Shown here in pieces: positions 23,791 through 33,963 of a stretch of DNA of 64,000 nucleotides; position 1 is the stretch's first letter; the number at the start of each line of letters is the position of its first letter. The position numbers and the translations under genes are program-made. The DNA is from Cephalotus follicularis (taxonomy: Eukaryota; Streptophyta; Magnoliopsida; Oxalidales; Cephalotaceae). The notes beneath the pieces were generated by a model, which saw only the letters and a program-made list of their open reading frames with translations, did no database searches and was not told the DNA's origin. The stretch lies in assembly GCA_001972305.1 (NCBI GenBank), contig BDDD01000556.1, positions 434,592 through 498,591 of the forward strand, given 5' to 3'.

Positions 23791-25999
23791 TTGTGGTAAG
23801 CATGGATGTCTTTATGCGATGAGGCAATAGACGTCGACGTCTTAGTTAAGCGTCGATGTCTATTTCAAACATTTGTAGAATGCAATGTTTACTTTTGGAC
23901 CTTATGGATTGCTGATGAGTTGATGATCTGGTTATATGAATAACCTGTTGTGCGCGATACGCTGTGAGTAATGCATCTGGAACTTTGCATGCATGGATGG
24001 AGGATGTTTTCTTCCTTGGGATGGAGATTGGACGAGGTGATACCTCCTAGTACCACTTAAACGTCGACGTCTATGGAAGGCATCGACGTCTTTGGTAGCT
24101 GCGCATTAGGTCTTGCATATAACGCGAGGACGTGTTAAGGTTCCTACCTTAAACGTCGATGCGTTGTGATGAACATCGACGCCCTAGGGTTTTGGCTTGT
24201 AGGCATCGACGCCTACAGAAAAAAAATGTCTACGTGATTCGTACTGTTGTAAGCACTGACCTTGAAGATTAACCTCGACGCTTTTGGGGCAATGAACATT
24301 GACGCGTTGAGAAAAAGCATCGACGTCTTTCCTCCTGGTTTGTATGGTTTGAACCAATTTGGACCCGTTGGCTCCGGAACGATTCTAGAAATGACTCTAG
24401 GCATGTTTGAGCATATGGTTGCATTGCATACTACTGTGATTTAATTGTTGTGATACCGCGTGATTTCTTAAATGATTTTGATTTGAGAAATGCGTATATG
24501 ATGTTGTGTGGAAATAAATATTTTCCAAAAAGGATTGTACAAACGATTTCAAATGTTTGAAATTATGTATACGGAAATAAGTATTTTCGAAGGATTAAAT
24601 ACAGTGCAAAAGACTAGTTATACATTTTGAATAAATGTAATATTGTCAAGTACTTTATATATAATAAATTACTTGGAAATCGATTGCGACGGAAATGTAT
24701 ATTTCCCAAAAAGGATCGCAAAATGGTTTCACATAATTAAAATTATGTTATTCGATCATTAGTATTTTCGAAAGATCGAAGTACATTTTTAAATGTATTG
24801 TTTTCAAGTATTTTATGATACACTAAAACCACTTGAAAAGGATTGAGAAGGACTCTTATATATTTGAGAAAAATATATATATGTTTCAAGAATTTATACT
24901 TATAAAGCACTTGAAAAAGGACTGTGAAATTTTGATAACTACTAAACGCTGTTGGGTGAGTAGCTGAAACTGTAATCTGTGTTAAAAAGGACTAATGCCC
25001 ATTTGGGATGTTTTGATTGCAAGTATTCATTTTTGTTAATTCCTTGTGATGGCTTGTTTGGGTTACTGGACTCTGTTGGGTAAGTATCCAGGAACTCTAC
25101 TACTGAGCTCTGTTGGGAAAGTAGTTGGAAGTTCCATATACGATAGCCACTAAACTCTGTTGAGTAAGTGGCTAGGGTTTTCCACGCAATGGTTACTGAG
25201 CTCTGTTGGGCAAGTAGCTAGGGACTCCCTTTTGGTTACTAAGCACTGCTGTGTAAGTATCCGGTTGTTGAGCCTGGGTGTCAGCAACTTTGATCTGGCT
25301 TGATGGGTCCTTAGTGACCTGATCGTTTTATCTGGCCCTTTCAGGATAGTCTCGTACTTGTGTTATTGTAACCCTCGGGTGATACCTGCTTGTGGATATA
25401 TATATATATATATATATATTCATGTATATCCTGTGTTATTTATGTACTGCATCATGAATGCATTCATTTCATATTATTCATTACTTGATCCCCAAAATGT
25501 ATTTATACTTAGCCGAGTGAGGACAAAGACTAACCCCCTACTATTTCAGATTGACGGAGACAGACGGACAAGTGCGGTTAGGGCCATTTGGGAGCTGCTA
25601 TTTAAAGGTTGCTTAAGCTAATCTTGTATTATGATAATCCTACTCGTGTTGGAGAGGATGATAATTTGTACTTGTTCAATTTGGATAAATTCTAGTTTGG
25701 GTTTTGAACAATGATTTGGGTATTTGATTTATAAATGTGAACTTCTCTATGGGAGATTATTATGGTTAAAATGAAGGTTAATTCATGCTCCGTTTGTGAG
25801 CAATTAACAATGATGTTTGTTTTGTTGTAAGATGTAGTATGGGATGCGTGTTACGTTGTTAGTTCGGCTTATATTTGAAGGCTTCCGCAACTGATATATC
25901 TGTTTTAAAAAGGTTTAAATTCATCATAAAATGAATAAGCCAGATTATTATGTTAATTGCTACCGCTTAAATGTCGTTGTTGGAAAACGGGGTGTGACA
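23791..25999 (+). mobile_element. Inverted Gypsy-C/D-type LTR fragment
   Basis: It ends CGGGGTGTGACA at 25999 (plus orientation) and lacks the TGTAA-type start. Contains GAGGACAAAGACTAACCCC (about 25519) and TCCGTTTGTGAGCAATTAA, reverse complements of the blocks at about 20231 and 20040. Also an imperfect repeat at 24940-25260 built on GTTACT-n-CTCTGTTGGGTAAGTA and a TA microsatellite at 25396-25419. Confidence 0.8.
23815..24330 (+). repeat. GTCGAC-core motif cluster in LTR fragment
   Basis: About eleven ACGTCGACGTCT, GCATCGACGTCTTT and GCATCGACGCC motifs, the widest-spread cluster in the window. Confidence 0.78.
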
Positions 26000-26289
26000 G
26001 TTCAATATTAGTAACCCTTGGAATAAAGATGTTGTAATCATTTTTAGAAAACAGAACATCAATAACACTAGCCCTAGCAATAGGTATGATTGCATGACAC
26101 TTCAAGGATTGCACAAAATAGTCACTCGCCAACATCACATGCTATCAACAAGGATCTATGTAAGTTGTTCACTTGATGTAAAAAAATATAATTAGGAGAG
26201 GTTGATTATTAGAATCATCCCTTATGAACCCAATTTCAATTTCATTCAATTCAGATTAAACAGTAGGCATTAGAGGCAAAATTGTCTCT

Positions 26290-26410
26290 AAACAGTCAGC
26301 TGTTTTCCTTCACAGTCGGCTGTTGCCTTACACAGTAGACTGTTCTATATGAATAGCCGGCTGGATACATAGAGTAGTCCGCTTTTGTACTAAACAGTCG
26401 GCTGTTTAAG
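26290..26410 (-). repeat. CAGTCGGCTG motif cluster in Gypsy-B 3' LTR (promoter-distal)
   Basis: About six CAGTCGGCTGTT-type motifs (CAGTCAGCTG, CAGTAGACTG and others) at about 20-bp spacing. Confidence 0.8.
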
Positions 26411-27129
26411 CCCAGGTTCGTTATTAACAAAAACAGAGCATGAGTTATAACAACTTCCAATTCAATTTCAATCAACATGCAAACAGATATAGGCTATCAT
26501 AACAAGAAAAGCATGCTATATATATCAGAATCATGTCATAAATTCCTTCTACCTACCTCAAACGCTATCCCATAATCAGTTGAAATGATTCTTCTCTCTA
26601 AGTTCCAACTTCCACTTTCAACCAAATCAACCATCAATTCAAGCTACGATCGCATGTTAACAATAGGTATACATAACAAAATCAGTACGTATGTACTACT
26701 GACTAACCACAACAGCAACTAAACTCAAGAACAACAGAAGCTTACCAACTTCCCAGCTTATATTCCATGTTTAACTCCACTTGAACTTCAATTCATCATG
26801 CACACACACAGAAGATAACTTCTCACCTTTCAACATTTTCAACATCCGAAACCATTCATGTGACAGCTGATATAAAGGGATTCGTATCAGCAACCCACCT
26901 GATTCCTTTAACTCAAGTTTTCACCATTTTCCTTCTCTCTCACACTACTCACTATCTTTGGTTTCATTGCAGGTTGCAGGTCGTGCAGAGACATTAAACA
27001 TCAGTATACTTAGTCTATGACACATCTATGCCACTCAACCTTGTGAAATCCGCCGTCCCACACCTGTCCAACTTACAACACGCCACACTCTGTTATCAAG
27101 CAACGCGTAGCCTTCCTGTCCAGACTCCG

Positions 27130-27260
27130 CCAGTCGACTGTTTTTAACTGGCAGTCGACTGCCACCGCTTAACTTCCCAGTCGACTGTTACTCTCCGACA
27201 GTCAGCTGTGGCTTGTACAAAACGAACCAGTCGGCTGTTTTTACAAACGGTCGGCTGTTT
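27130..27260 (-). repeat. CAGTCGACTG motif cluster in Gypsy-B 3' LTR (promoter side)
   Basis: Six CAGTCGACTG/CAGTCGGCTG motifs about 15-25 bp apart, near the LTR start. Confidence 0.85.
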
Positions 27261-27427
27261 TCCCACTAATCACACCACAACACACTTTAACTCAAGCCTT
27301 GCATTTAAACCAACACAACCCAAACAACAATCATAAAAACATAACACTTGGACATTTAATCTCAATTAAATGCATATTTTATTTATTATGGGTACAATAT
27401 ACATTAATTGAAATTTAGGTTATATCA

Positions 27428-27445
27428 TTCCCCCCTCCTTATAAA
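27428..27445 (-). other. Polypurine tract of Gypsy-B
   Basis: The minus strand reads ATAAGGAGGGGGGAA directly before the 3' LTR start TGATATAACC. Confidence 0.85.
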
Positions 27446-27466
27446 AATTTGTCCCCGAATTTCATT

Positions 27467-28273
27467 TTACATTTCAAACAAGTGAGGAAATGTTTCAACC
27501 ATGTCCGCTTCACGGTCCCAAGTTGCTTCATCAACCCCATGGAACTGCCACAGTACTTTCACCATCGGAATAGTTTTATTCCGCAACACCTTCTCATGTT
27601 TATCAAGTATCCGCATTGGTCGTTCCTCATAGGACAGCTTATAACTGAGAAACCAAGGATCATAGCTCAAGATATGAGATGGATCAGGAATGCATTTCCT
27701 TAACATGGAGACATGAAATACGTTATGCACAATCGATAGATTGGGCGGTAGTGCTATCTGATAAGCAAATTCCCCAATTCGGTCCAGTATTTCATACGGT
27801 CTGACATATCTCGGAGCTAATTTCCCTTTCACTCCAAATCTGTGTATGCCTTTAGAAGGCGAGACTCTAAAAAACACATGGTCTCTTACTTCGAACTCCA
27901 GATTCCTCCTCCTTCTGTCGGAATAGCACTTCTGCCGATCCTGTGCAGTGAGTAATCTCTTACTGATTATCGCCACTTTATCAGTAGTCTCCTGGACGAT
28001 ATTAGGTCCCAACACTTGTCTTTCCCCCGCTTCATCCCAACATACTGGCGATCTACACTTCCGTCCGTACAAAGCTTCATACGGAGCCATCCCAATGCTG
28101 GTATGGTAGTTGTTGTTGTAGGAGAATTCTATGAGTGGTATGTGATCCTCCCAACTCCCAGCGAAATAGATGACACAAGCACGGAGCATATCCTCAAGGG
28201 TCTGTATAGTGCGCTCTGATTGTCCATCAGTTTGGGGGTGAAACGCAGTGCTAAAGTTCAAGGTTGTCCCCAA
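27467..28273 (-). pseudogene. Gypsy-B integrase C-half and chromodomain-like end
   Basis: Open frame of 268 codons starting near the integrase Glu region (FHPQTDGQSERTIQTLEDML, catalytic Glu in SER) and running through the GPY/F-like module (ARYVRPYEILDRIGEFAYQIALP, where PRY..P.EIL is the family form) to KVLWQFHGVDEATWDREADMVETFPHLF, a Tekay-type chromodomain-like tail. It is separated from 28258-29115 by a frameshift near 28262. The real stop is at 27467, about 20 bp before the polypurine tract. The first Met is internal, not a start. Confidence 0.92.
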
Positions 28274-29115
28274 TGCTGCTTGGAACTTCTTCCAGGCCTT
28301 GAAGTAAACCTCGTATCACGGTCACACACAATGCTGACCCGAACACCATGCAGTCTCACAATCTTCCGGATATATAATCGAGCCAACTTCTCGATCGAAT
28401 ATGTCATGTTCATCGGAAGAAAGTGCGTAGACTTAGTCAGTCTGCCCACTACAACCCACACTGCTTCCTTTCCATTCTGTGACCGCAGCAAGCCAGATAC
28501 AAAATCCATGGTCACATGCTCCCACTTCCATTCAGCCATTGGTAACATTTGTAACATATCGGCAGGCTTTTGATGTTCAGTCTTCACTCTCTGATAAGTC
28601 AGACATCTCGCTACATACTCGACAATGTCACTCTTCATTCCACTCCACCAGTAGTTCCTCTTCAGGTCATGCCACATCTTAGAGCTTCCCAGATGAACAC
28701 TATACTGCGATTTATGAGCTTGCTGCAGTAGCTCATTCCTTATGCCTTCATCCTCAGGGACACAAACTCTTCCTCGGAACCTCAATATGCCATCTGCATG
28801 TACGGCGAATTCAGAGTCAGGATCTGAACCCAAATTCTCCCGAACATTCCACAACTCAGTGTCACCGTACTGAGCATTAAGAATACGGTCAAGTGGTTCC
28901 GGTTGTGCTCTAAGACTCGCCACAATCATTCCTCGGGAAACCATGAACGGATTCCATCTGTAAAAATCCTCCAAAAGCTTCCACTGTGATACCATCGCAC
29001 CGGCTATCATTGCCTTGCAACTCAAAGCATCCGCAACAACATTAGCTTTGCCCGGGTGGTATTGGATGTTACAATTATAGTCATTGAAAAACTCTACCCA
29101 CCTTCGCTGTATCAT
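28258..29115 (-). pseudogene. Gypsy-B RNase H end and N-terminal integrase
   Basis: It begins with the RNase H end (IQRRWVEFFNDYNCNIQYHPGKANVVADALS), then the integrase zinc region (HLGSSKMWHDLKRNYWWSGMKSDI...CLTYQ, where the last Cys of the HHCC motif is Tyr) and two of the three DDE residues (MDFVSGL, CDRDTRFTS). The frame shifts after RFTSR, so the third residue is in the 27467-28273 frame. A stop at about 29128 separates it from the upstream RNase H piece. Confidence 0.92.
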
Positions 29116-29127
29116 ATTTAGCTCCTT

Positions 29128-29418
29128 CTAGGAAAACAGATATTTTAAGCTCTTGTGGTCGGTAAAGATCTCAAACTGTGCACCATAGAGATAGTGTCTC
29201 CACTTCTGTAATGCAAACACTATGGCTTCCAACTCAAGATCATGTACGGGATAGTTCTCCTCGTAAGGCTTCAACTTTCTTGATGCGTAAGCTATCACAC
29301 GACCACGCTGCATAAGGACACAACCCAGTCCTTTCCCAGAAGCATCGCTATAAACAGTAAACCCCTCATTACCCTCCGGTAATGCCAACACTGGAGCCGA
29401 AACTAGACGACTCTTCAA
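29128..29418 (-). pseudogene. Gypsy-B RNase H segment
   Basis: Ninety-six codons: [81 protein letters not shown]. The conserved D, E and D of RNase H are present. It is bounded by stops on both sides and is part of one polyprotein. Confidence 0.92.
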
Positions 29419-29454
29419 CTCTTGAAAACTTGCCTCACAAGTATCATCCCACTC

Positions 29455-29868
29455 CTAACTTGCTTTCTTTTGAGTTAACCGAGTCAAAGGACTCGCAAGC
29501 TTAGAAAACCCTTCGATAAACATTCGATAGTAGTCAGCCAAACCCAAGAAGCTACGAACTTCTGTAACATTCCTCGATTGGGGCCAATCCACAATACTTC
29601 CTATCTTCGAAGGATCCACTGACAAGCCTCTGCTTGATACAATATGACCAAGAAAAGTCACATGGTCCAGCCAAAACTCACACTTCCTGAACTTCGCATA
29701 CAACTGCTCCTTCCGCAAGGTTTTCAACACAATCCGGAGATGTCGCATATGCTCCTCCACACTCCTGGAATACATCAGAATGTCGTCCAAGAAGATAACG
29801 ACGAACTGATCAAGGTAGGGTTGGACCATATTTGGTTTGAAAAGCAGTCTTTTCCATATCCCCCTCAC
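29455..29868 (-). pseudogene. Gypsy-B reverse transcriptase palm and thumb
   Basis: Contains the RT active site FLDDILMYS, then [33 protein letters not shown] and LTRLTQK. Upstream, about 27 codons normally lying between the FQTKYG and YLDQFVV motifs (the MPFGL region) are missing, and the two RT parts are in different frames. This RT cannot be functional. Confidence 0.92.
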
Positions 29869-30601
29869 GAATCCTTAACTGATGGTAACCTGTCCTCAGG
29901 TCAAGCTTGGAGAATACAGTTGAGCCTTGCAATGGGTTGAACAATTCCTCAGTATGAGGTAGAGGATACTTGTTCTTCACTGTTACTTGATTTAGCAATC
30001 TGTAGATGCATAACCTCATCGATCCATCTTTTTTCTTCACAAACAAGACCGGTGCTCCCCACGGTGACACGCCCTATTTGATAAAACCCTTATGAAGATA
30101 GTCCTGCAATTGAGTTTTCAACTCCTTCAATTCAGCAGGAGCCATTCTGTAAGGAGCTCTAGATATCGGAGCCGTTCTAGGTAACAGCTCAATACTGAAC
30201 TCCATATCTTGTTCCGGTGGCAAAGAAACAAGATCATCTGGAAAAACATCAGAAAAGTCACAGACAATAGGTATCTGATCCAAACTAGGCGTACCTTTCG
30301 TATGATCAATGACATACGCCAAGTAACCTTCACATCCACGCTTGAGATATTTCTGCGCTCGAGTGTAAGAAATGATAGGAGCAGAAACCTTCCTCTCTCC
30401 GACAAACCTACACTCAGTCCCACCAGGCATATAGAAGGTCATCATCTTGTTGTAGCAGTCAACACTCGCATGATGAGCATAAAGCCAGTCCATCCCCAAT
30501 ATAACATCAAAATCTTGGATAGACAACACAATCAGATCAGCAGATAACTGAACCCCACCTATCGTGATCCCACAACCACGTATCACAGTACCAGATAACA
30601 A
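29810..30601 (-). pseudogene. Gypsy-B protease to RT fingers region
   Basis: Two frames joined by a stop near 30072. The upstream part has the protease C-terminal core (DFDVILGMDWL, then HHASVDC) and the PIVCDFSDVFPDDLVSLPPEQDMEF linker with the RT entry (PISRAPYRMAPAELKELKTQL). The downstream part has [46 protein letters not shown] and TAFQTKYG. The catalytic D of the first RT triad (KLDLR) is present. Confidence 0.92.
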
Positions 30602-30607
30602 ACTATT

Positions 30608-31360
30608 TCATGCTGGAGTATTCCCCTCCAGAACATAAGGCAAGCAAGCAGTAACACAATGCAAATCAGACAGAAAACATGATACAATGAATGAATGTGT
30701 AGCACCAGGGTAAATCAGAACTCTAGCTGAAATACCAGATATAGAGATGGTACCTCCCACAACGAAAGTAGACTCTGGTACATCATCCTTAGATAAGGTA
30801 TAGACCATACCTTTCATAACAGCTTTTCCTGAATCTCTTCGCTGTTGAACAACCGCGCTACCCCCACTAGGTCCAGCATCTCCTTGCTGAGCCCTCACAA
30901 TAGGACAATCCTTCATACGATGCTTTTGCGAACCATAGTTCAGACACTTTCCTACCTTCTTCCAGCAATTATTTTCATCATGACTGGGAAGACCGCAGAA
31001 ACTACACCCTCCAGAATTCTGTTGATCACTTCGATTTGGTGTTTGGAATGAGAAGCGTTCATTCGTCCCTTGTTTCCAGACCTTGAAGAACCCACAGGAT
31101 CATTACTTCCTTGCCGGTTTGAAGCAGTAGGCTTCGATTGAGATCCACGAGATCTCTCCATCGTTCTCTCATTAGCATCAGCTTCCAGAATTCTCGCCTT
31201 TTCTGTCATGTCAACAAAAGAAGACAACTGCAAAGCAACCATTATGGATCGGATGTCTGGTCTCAACCCTTTCAAAAACCTCCGCATCTTCCTCGACTCT
31301 CCCTCCACTAGATAGGGCGTGTGTCTGGCCAATTCAATGAACCGTGTCTGGTATTAAGCC
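30608..31360 (-). pseudogene. Gypsy-B Gag C-part, zinc knuckles and protease active site
   Basis: The Gag core end (ELARHTPYLVEGESRKMRRFLKGLRPDIRS) is followed by two CCHC knuckles near 30900-31010: CSFCGLPSHDENNC is intact, whereas CLNYGSQKHRMKDC has its second Cys changed to Tyr. The protease active site reads LIYPGATHSF where the family has D-S-G-A, so both Asp and Ser are lost. Upstream gag is at 44857-45467, separated by solo LTR-R. At the join the frame gives GDMTV then a TAA where relatives have Gln (QYQTRF). Confidence 0.9.
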
Positions 31361-32471
31361 ACTGTTGTAACGCCAAAATTTTATAAATAATTATTGTAAT
31401 ATTGGCACAGTGTATGGCCGTAAGGAGCCGATGGAGCCCGAATCGATAAAAAGTATCACATATTGGATCCGCAAATCATAAGGCCCAAAATAACTAATAA
31501 AGCCCATTTTTAATGCGCGACAATAAGGTCCTATGTTTGCATTATTATTGCGATTATTTTGATTGCCGTTAGGATAATTAATATCGCAATTTGCGGATTA
31601 ATTAGGACCCAGACCTTAGTATTTTAGCTGGTAAATACTAAAGAAGAGACAAAAGACTAAAAGAAAAGAAAAAAAGGGGGAACACACGAGCGCATAAGGC
31701 ACCCGTGTGTGAAGAAGAGACAGGCGTGAGAGTGGGAGAGAGCAACGGGAGAGAAAGGGAGAGAGCAGCGAGAGAGAAAGTGAGAGAGGGCCGTTGGTGC
31801 GTCGGGGAAGACGCCTGAGCTAGCCACCAGACCAGGAAGAGACGACGAATGGTCCAGACCCCCCAACCGGCCGGTAAGCTCTCCTCTTTTCTTCTCTTTC
31901 TTCTCTTTTTCTTCTCCCCGACGCCAAGTCACTGTCGTCGTTTCCGTGTGTTCCACCGTCGGTAATAGTCGCGGGTGGGTCCGGTCTTCACCTAGGGGGT
32001 CGGCTACACTTATTTCAGTGATCGATTAGGCACCATTTGGTCGGAATCAGCCAGATTTGTGTTGCCGAGTTGACTCAGCGAACCCAACTCGCTGTCACCT
32101 ACGACCGCGCTATTAGCTCCAAGTCTCGGTGATTCTCGGGCAGTGGTGTGTTGATGTTATGATTGTGTGGCATTTTCGGGTGGTGACCGAAGTTGTGGAT
32201 GACTGGCGAGTTGTTCACTTAAAAAGAATGTTTTAAAATTTATAGCCGCAAGTGCACGGAACATGCAGTAACGGGTCGAACGCAGGAAAACGTGAACTAG
32301 TTATAATTTATCCAACCTAGGCGAAGTATACCAAATTTGAGATAAACTATTAAAAACTACTCCTAATTATGCCAAAATAATAAAATAATTGAAAACAGGA
32401 AAGAAATAAATAAAATAAAATAACGGACTAAAATAAAGTAATAGAAAAGAACACGTGCAAATTAAAACTAA

Positions 32472-33850
32472 TTAAAACAATAATTGCTCGTTCTCCTTCA
32501 ATGCACCTCCAATACCTGTCTTAGCAAACTCAAGAATACCATGTGAAAGCATAGTTTGAAGAATATAAACATCATCCCAGTGAGATTGCCACCAATAAAA
32601 ACCATCATTAGAACAAGAACATTTGAATGCATCTCCTATACTTCTCATGTCAATTTTAAACATACCATATGATAAAACAATGTTAACAATATAAGAGCAA
32701 TCCCAACAAGATCTCCACCAATAGAAACCATCAAGAGAATCACAAATTTTAGAAAAAATTTCAACAATAAAACAATCATCCCAATAGGATTTCCACCAGT
32801 AAAAACAATGAAGAGAACACGAATAATCACGGACAACCAACCAATCACTCTCATGGTCCATACGAATACACACCCTCCATCCTATTTGATCTTTAGTAAA
32901 GCAAAAGTTATTTTCGAGGATGGTGTGAGGGTGGGATGGCGTGCTAAGCTTATGCGTGAAATGGGACATATCATCCCATTGAACTTCCAAAATCGAATCA
33001 TCGTCCCCATCGTCCAACCAACTCAAAATCTCCTTTTGGGTAACCTCTAATTCCTTAAATTCTCTCAAGCATTCCTTGAAGTTGTTATCGAAATCTTCGT
33101 CAAAATACGTTTGGTCAGGCGTAGCGAGTTTATGTGTGTAATGGGATAGATGATCCCATTTACTATCCGATGTTGGCTCATTAAGCTTTCTTTCTAACCA
33201 TGCTAATGCTTCCTCATTTTCTAGCCACATCAATCTATCCTTTCGTTTAACTTCCTCTATCTCGAATTCCCTTTTGAAATTACGATCAAAGTCGATACTC
33301 AAATACGAATCAATGGTGTCAGGAATCGAGCGAATCACGTAGACATCATCAAAGTCAGATTGATGCTTTCCCAAACGAAAGATGTTAAAGTCCATCGACG
33401 ACTTTCCAAAAATCAACTTCATGAGACCATTTCGGCAATTGATCAATGCATTACTTGTGGCCAAGAATGGTCTACCAAGGATAACTGGGATTTGGTCTTT
33501 TATGTTCGCAACAGGTTGGGTATCTAATACGACAAAGTCGACAAGAAAGAAAAACTCACCAACCTTTATCAAAACATCCTCAATTTTCCCCTTTGGTAAT
33601 TTCACCGACCTATCAGCTAATTGCAAAGTCGTATTGGTCGGGTGCAACTCTCCTAAACCTAGATGCTCAAAAACTTCCGAAGGTAACAAATTTACACTTG
33701 CTCCTAAATCGAGCAAGGCATGCTCGATTTTGGTGTTACCAATCACACAAGAGATTGTCGGGCTGCCAGGGTCTTTATACTTTCGCATCGTGGGTTGCGA
33801 AAACATTGCACTAATGTTGGCTGCCAAGAAAGCCTTTTTCGGAGTCTGAA
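32472..33850 (-). pseudogene. Element F second protease copy with FYWW repeats
   Basis: 451 codons from the first Met, but the frame is open a little upstream (KKRILQTPKKAFLAANIS), matching residues 94 onward of the copy at 33964-35670. Retropepsin-like core: DPGSPTISCVIGNTKIEHALLDLGASVNLLP with the Athila-type DLGA active site at residues 40-43, and ILGRPFLATSNALI. The C-terminal extension carries the WDxxSHYTHKL repeat twice and FYWW-x-S three times (residues about 342, 368, 410; GFYWWQSHWDDVY and variants). It lacks the Gag end, so it is a 3' duplicate of the upstream copy. Function of the repeats is unknown. Confidence 0.85.
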
Positions 33851-33963
33851 GGATCCTCTTTTTCGTGAAAACAAACTAAAGAAAATAAACATGCATGATC
33901 ACAAAAATATAAGAAACAATGCAATAAAATAACGAACAAAGGGGTAGGGTGTACCGGATATGA

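Larger units (their letters stand above)
18412..25999. mobile_element. Gypsy-C debris: LTR, partial pol, inverted LTR fragment
   Basis: It starts TGTCACACCCCG and ends CGGGGTGTGACA, so both outer ends are LTR ends of the same type in inverted orientation. The components are a 3' LTR (minus), the C-terminal part of pol (minus) and an LTR fragment (plus). The flanking 5-mers (ATCAG and GTTCA) do not match, and Gypsy-B LTR sequence is lost at the junction. A rearranged product rather than one clean insertion. Confidence 0.7.
17656..27427 (-). mobile_element. 3' LTR of Gypsy-B, split by Gypsy-C debris
   Basis: The plus strand starts TGTCACACCCCG and ends GGTTATATCA (minus strand TGATATAACC...CGGGGTGTGACA). 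Pieces 17656-18411 and 26000-27427 align in order with 45576-46320 and 46471-47106 of the other LTR. About 150 bp present near 46320-46470 is missing at the insertion point. Confidence 0.85.

Noticed and set aside
18925-24330. Repeat-spacer pattern resembling a CRISPR array
   Set aside because: The motifs are 10-16 bp, degenerate, variably spaced and inside plant LTRs; there are no cas genes and spacers are not of constant length.
18412-25999. Gypsy-C segment as one clean insertion
   Set aside because: Flanking 5-mers differ (ATCAG, GTTCA), target sequence is missing, and the two ends are inverted copies of the same LTR terminus.
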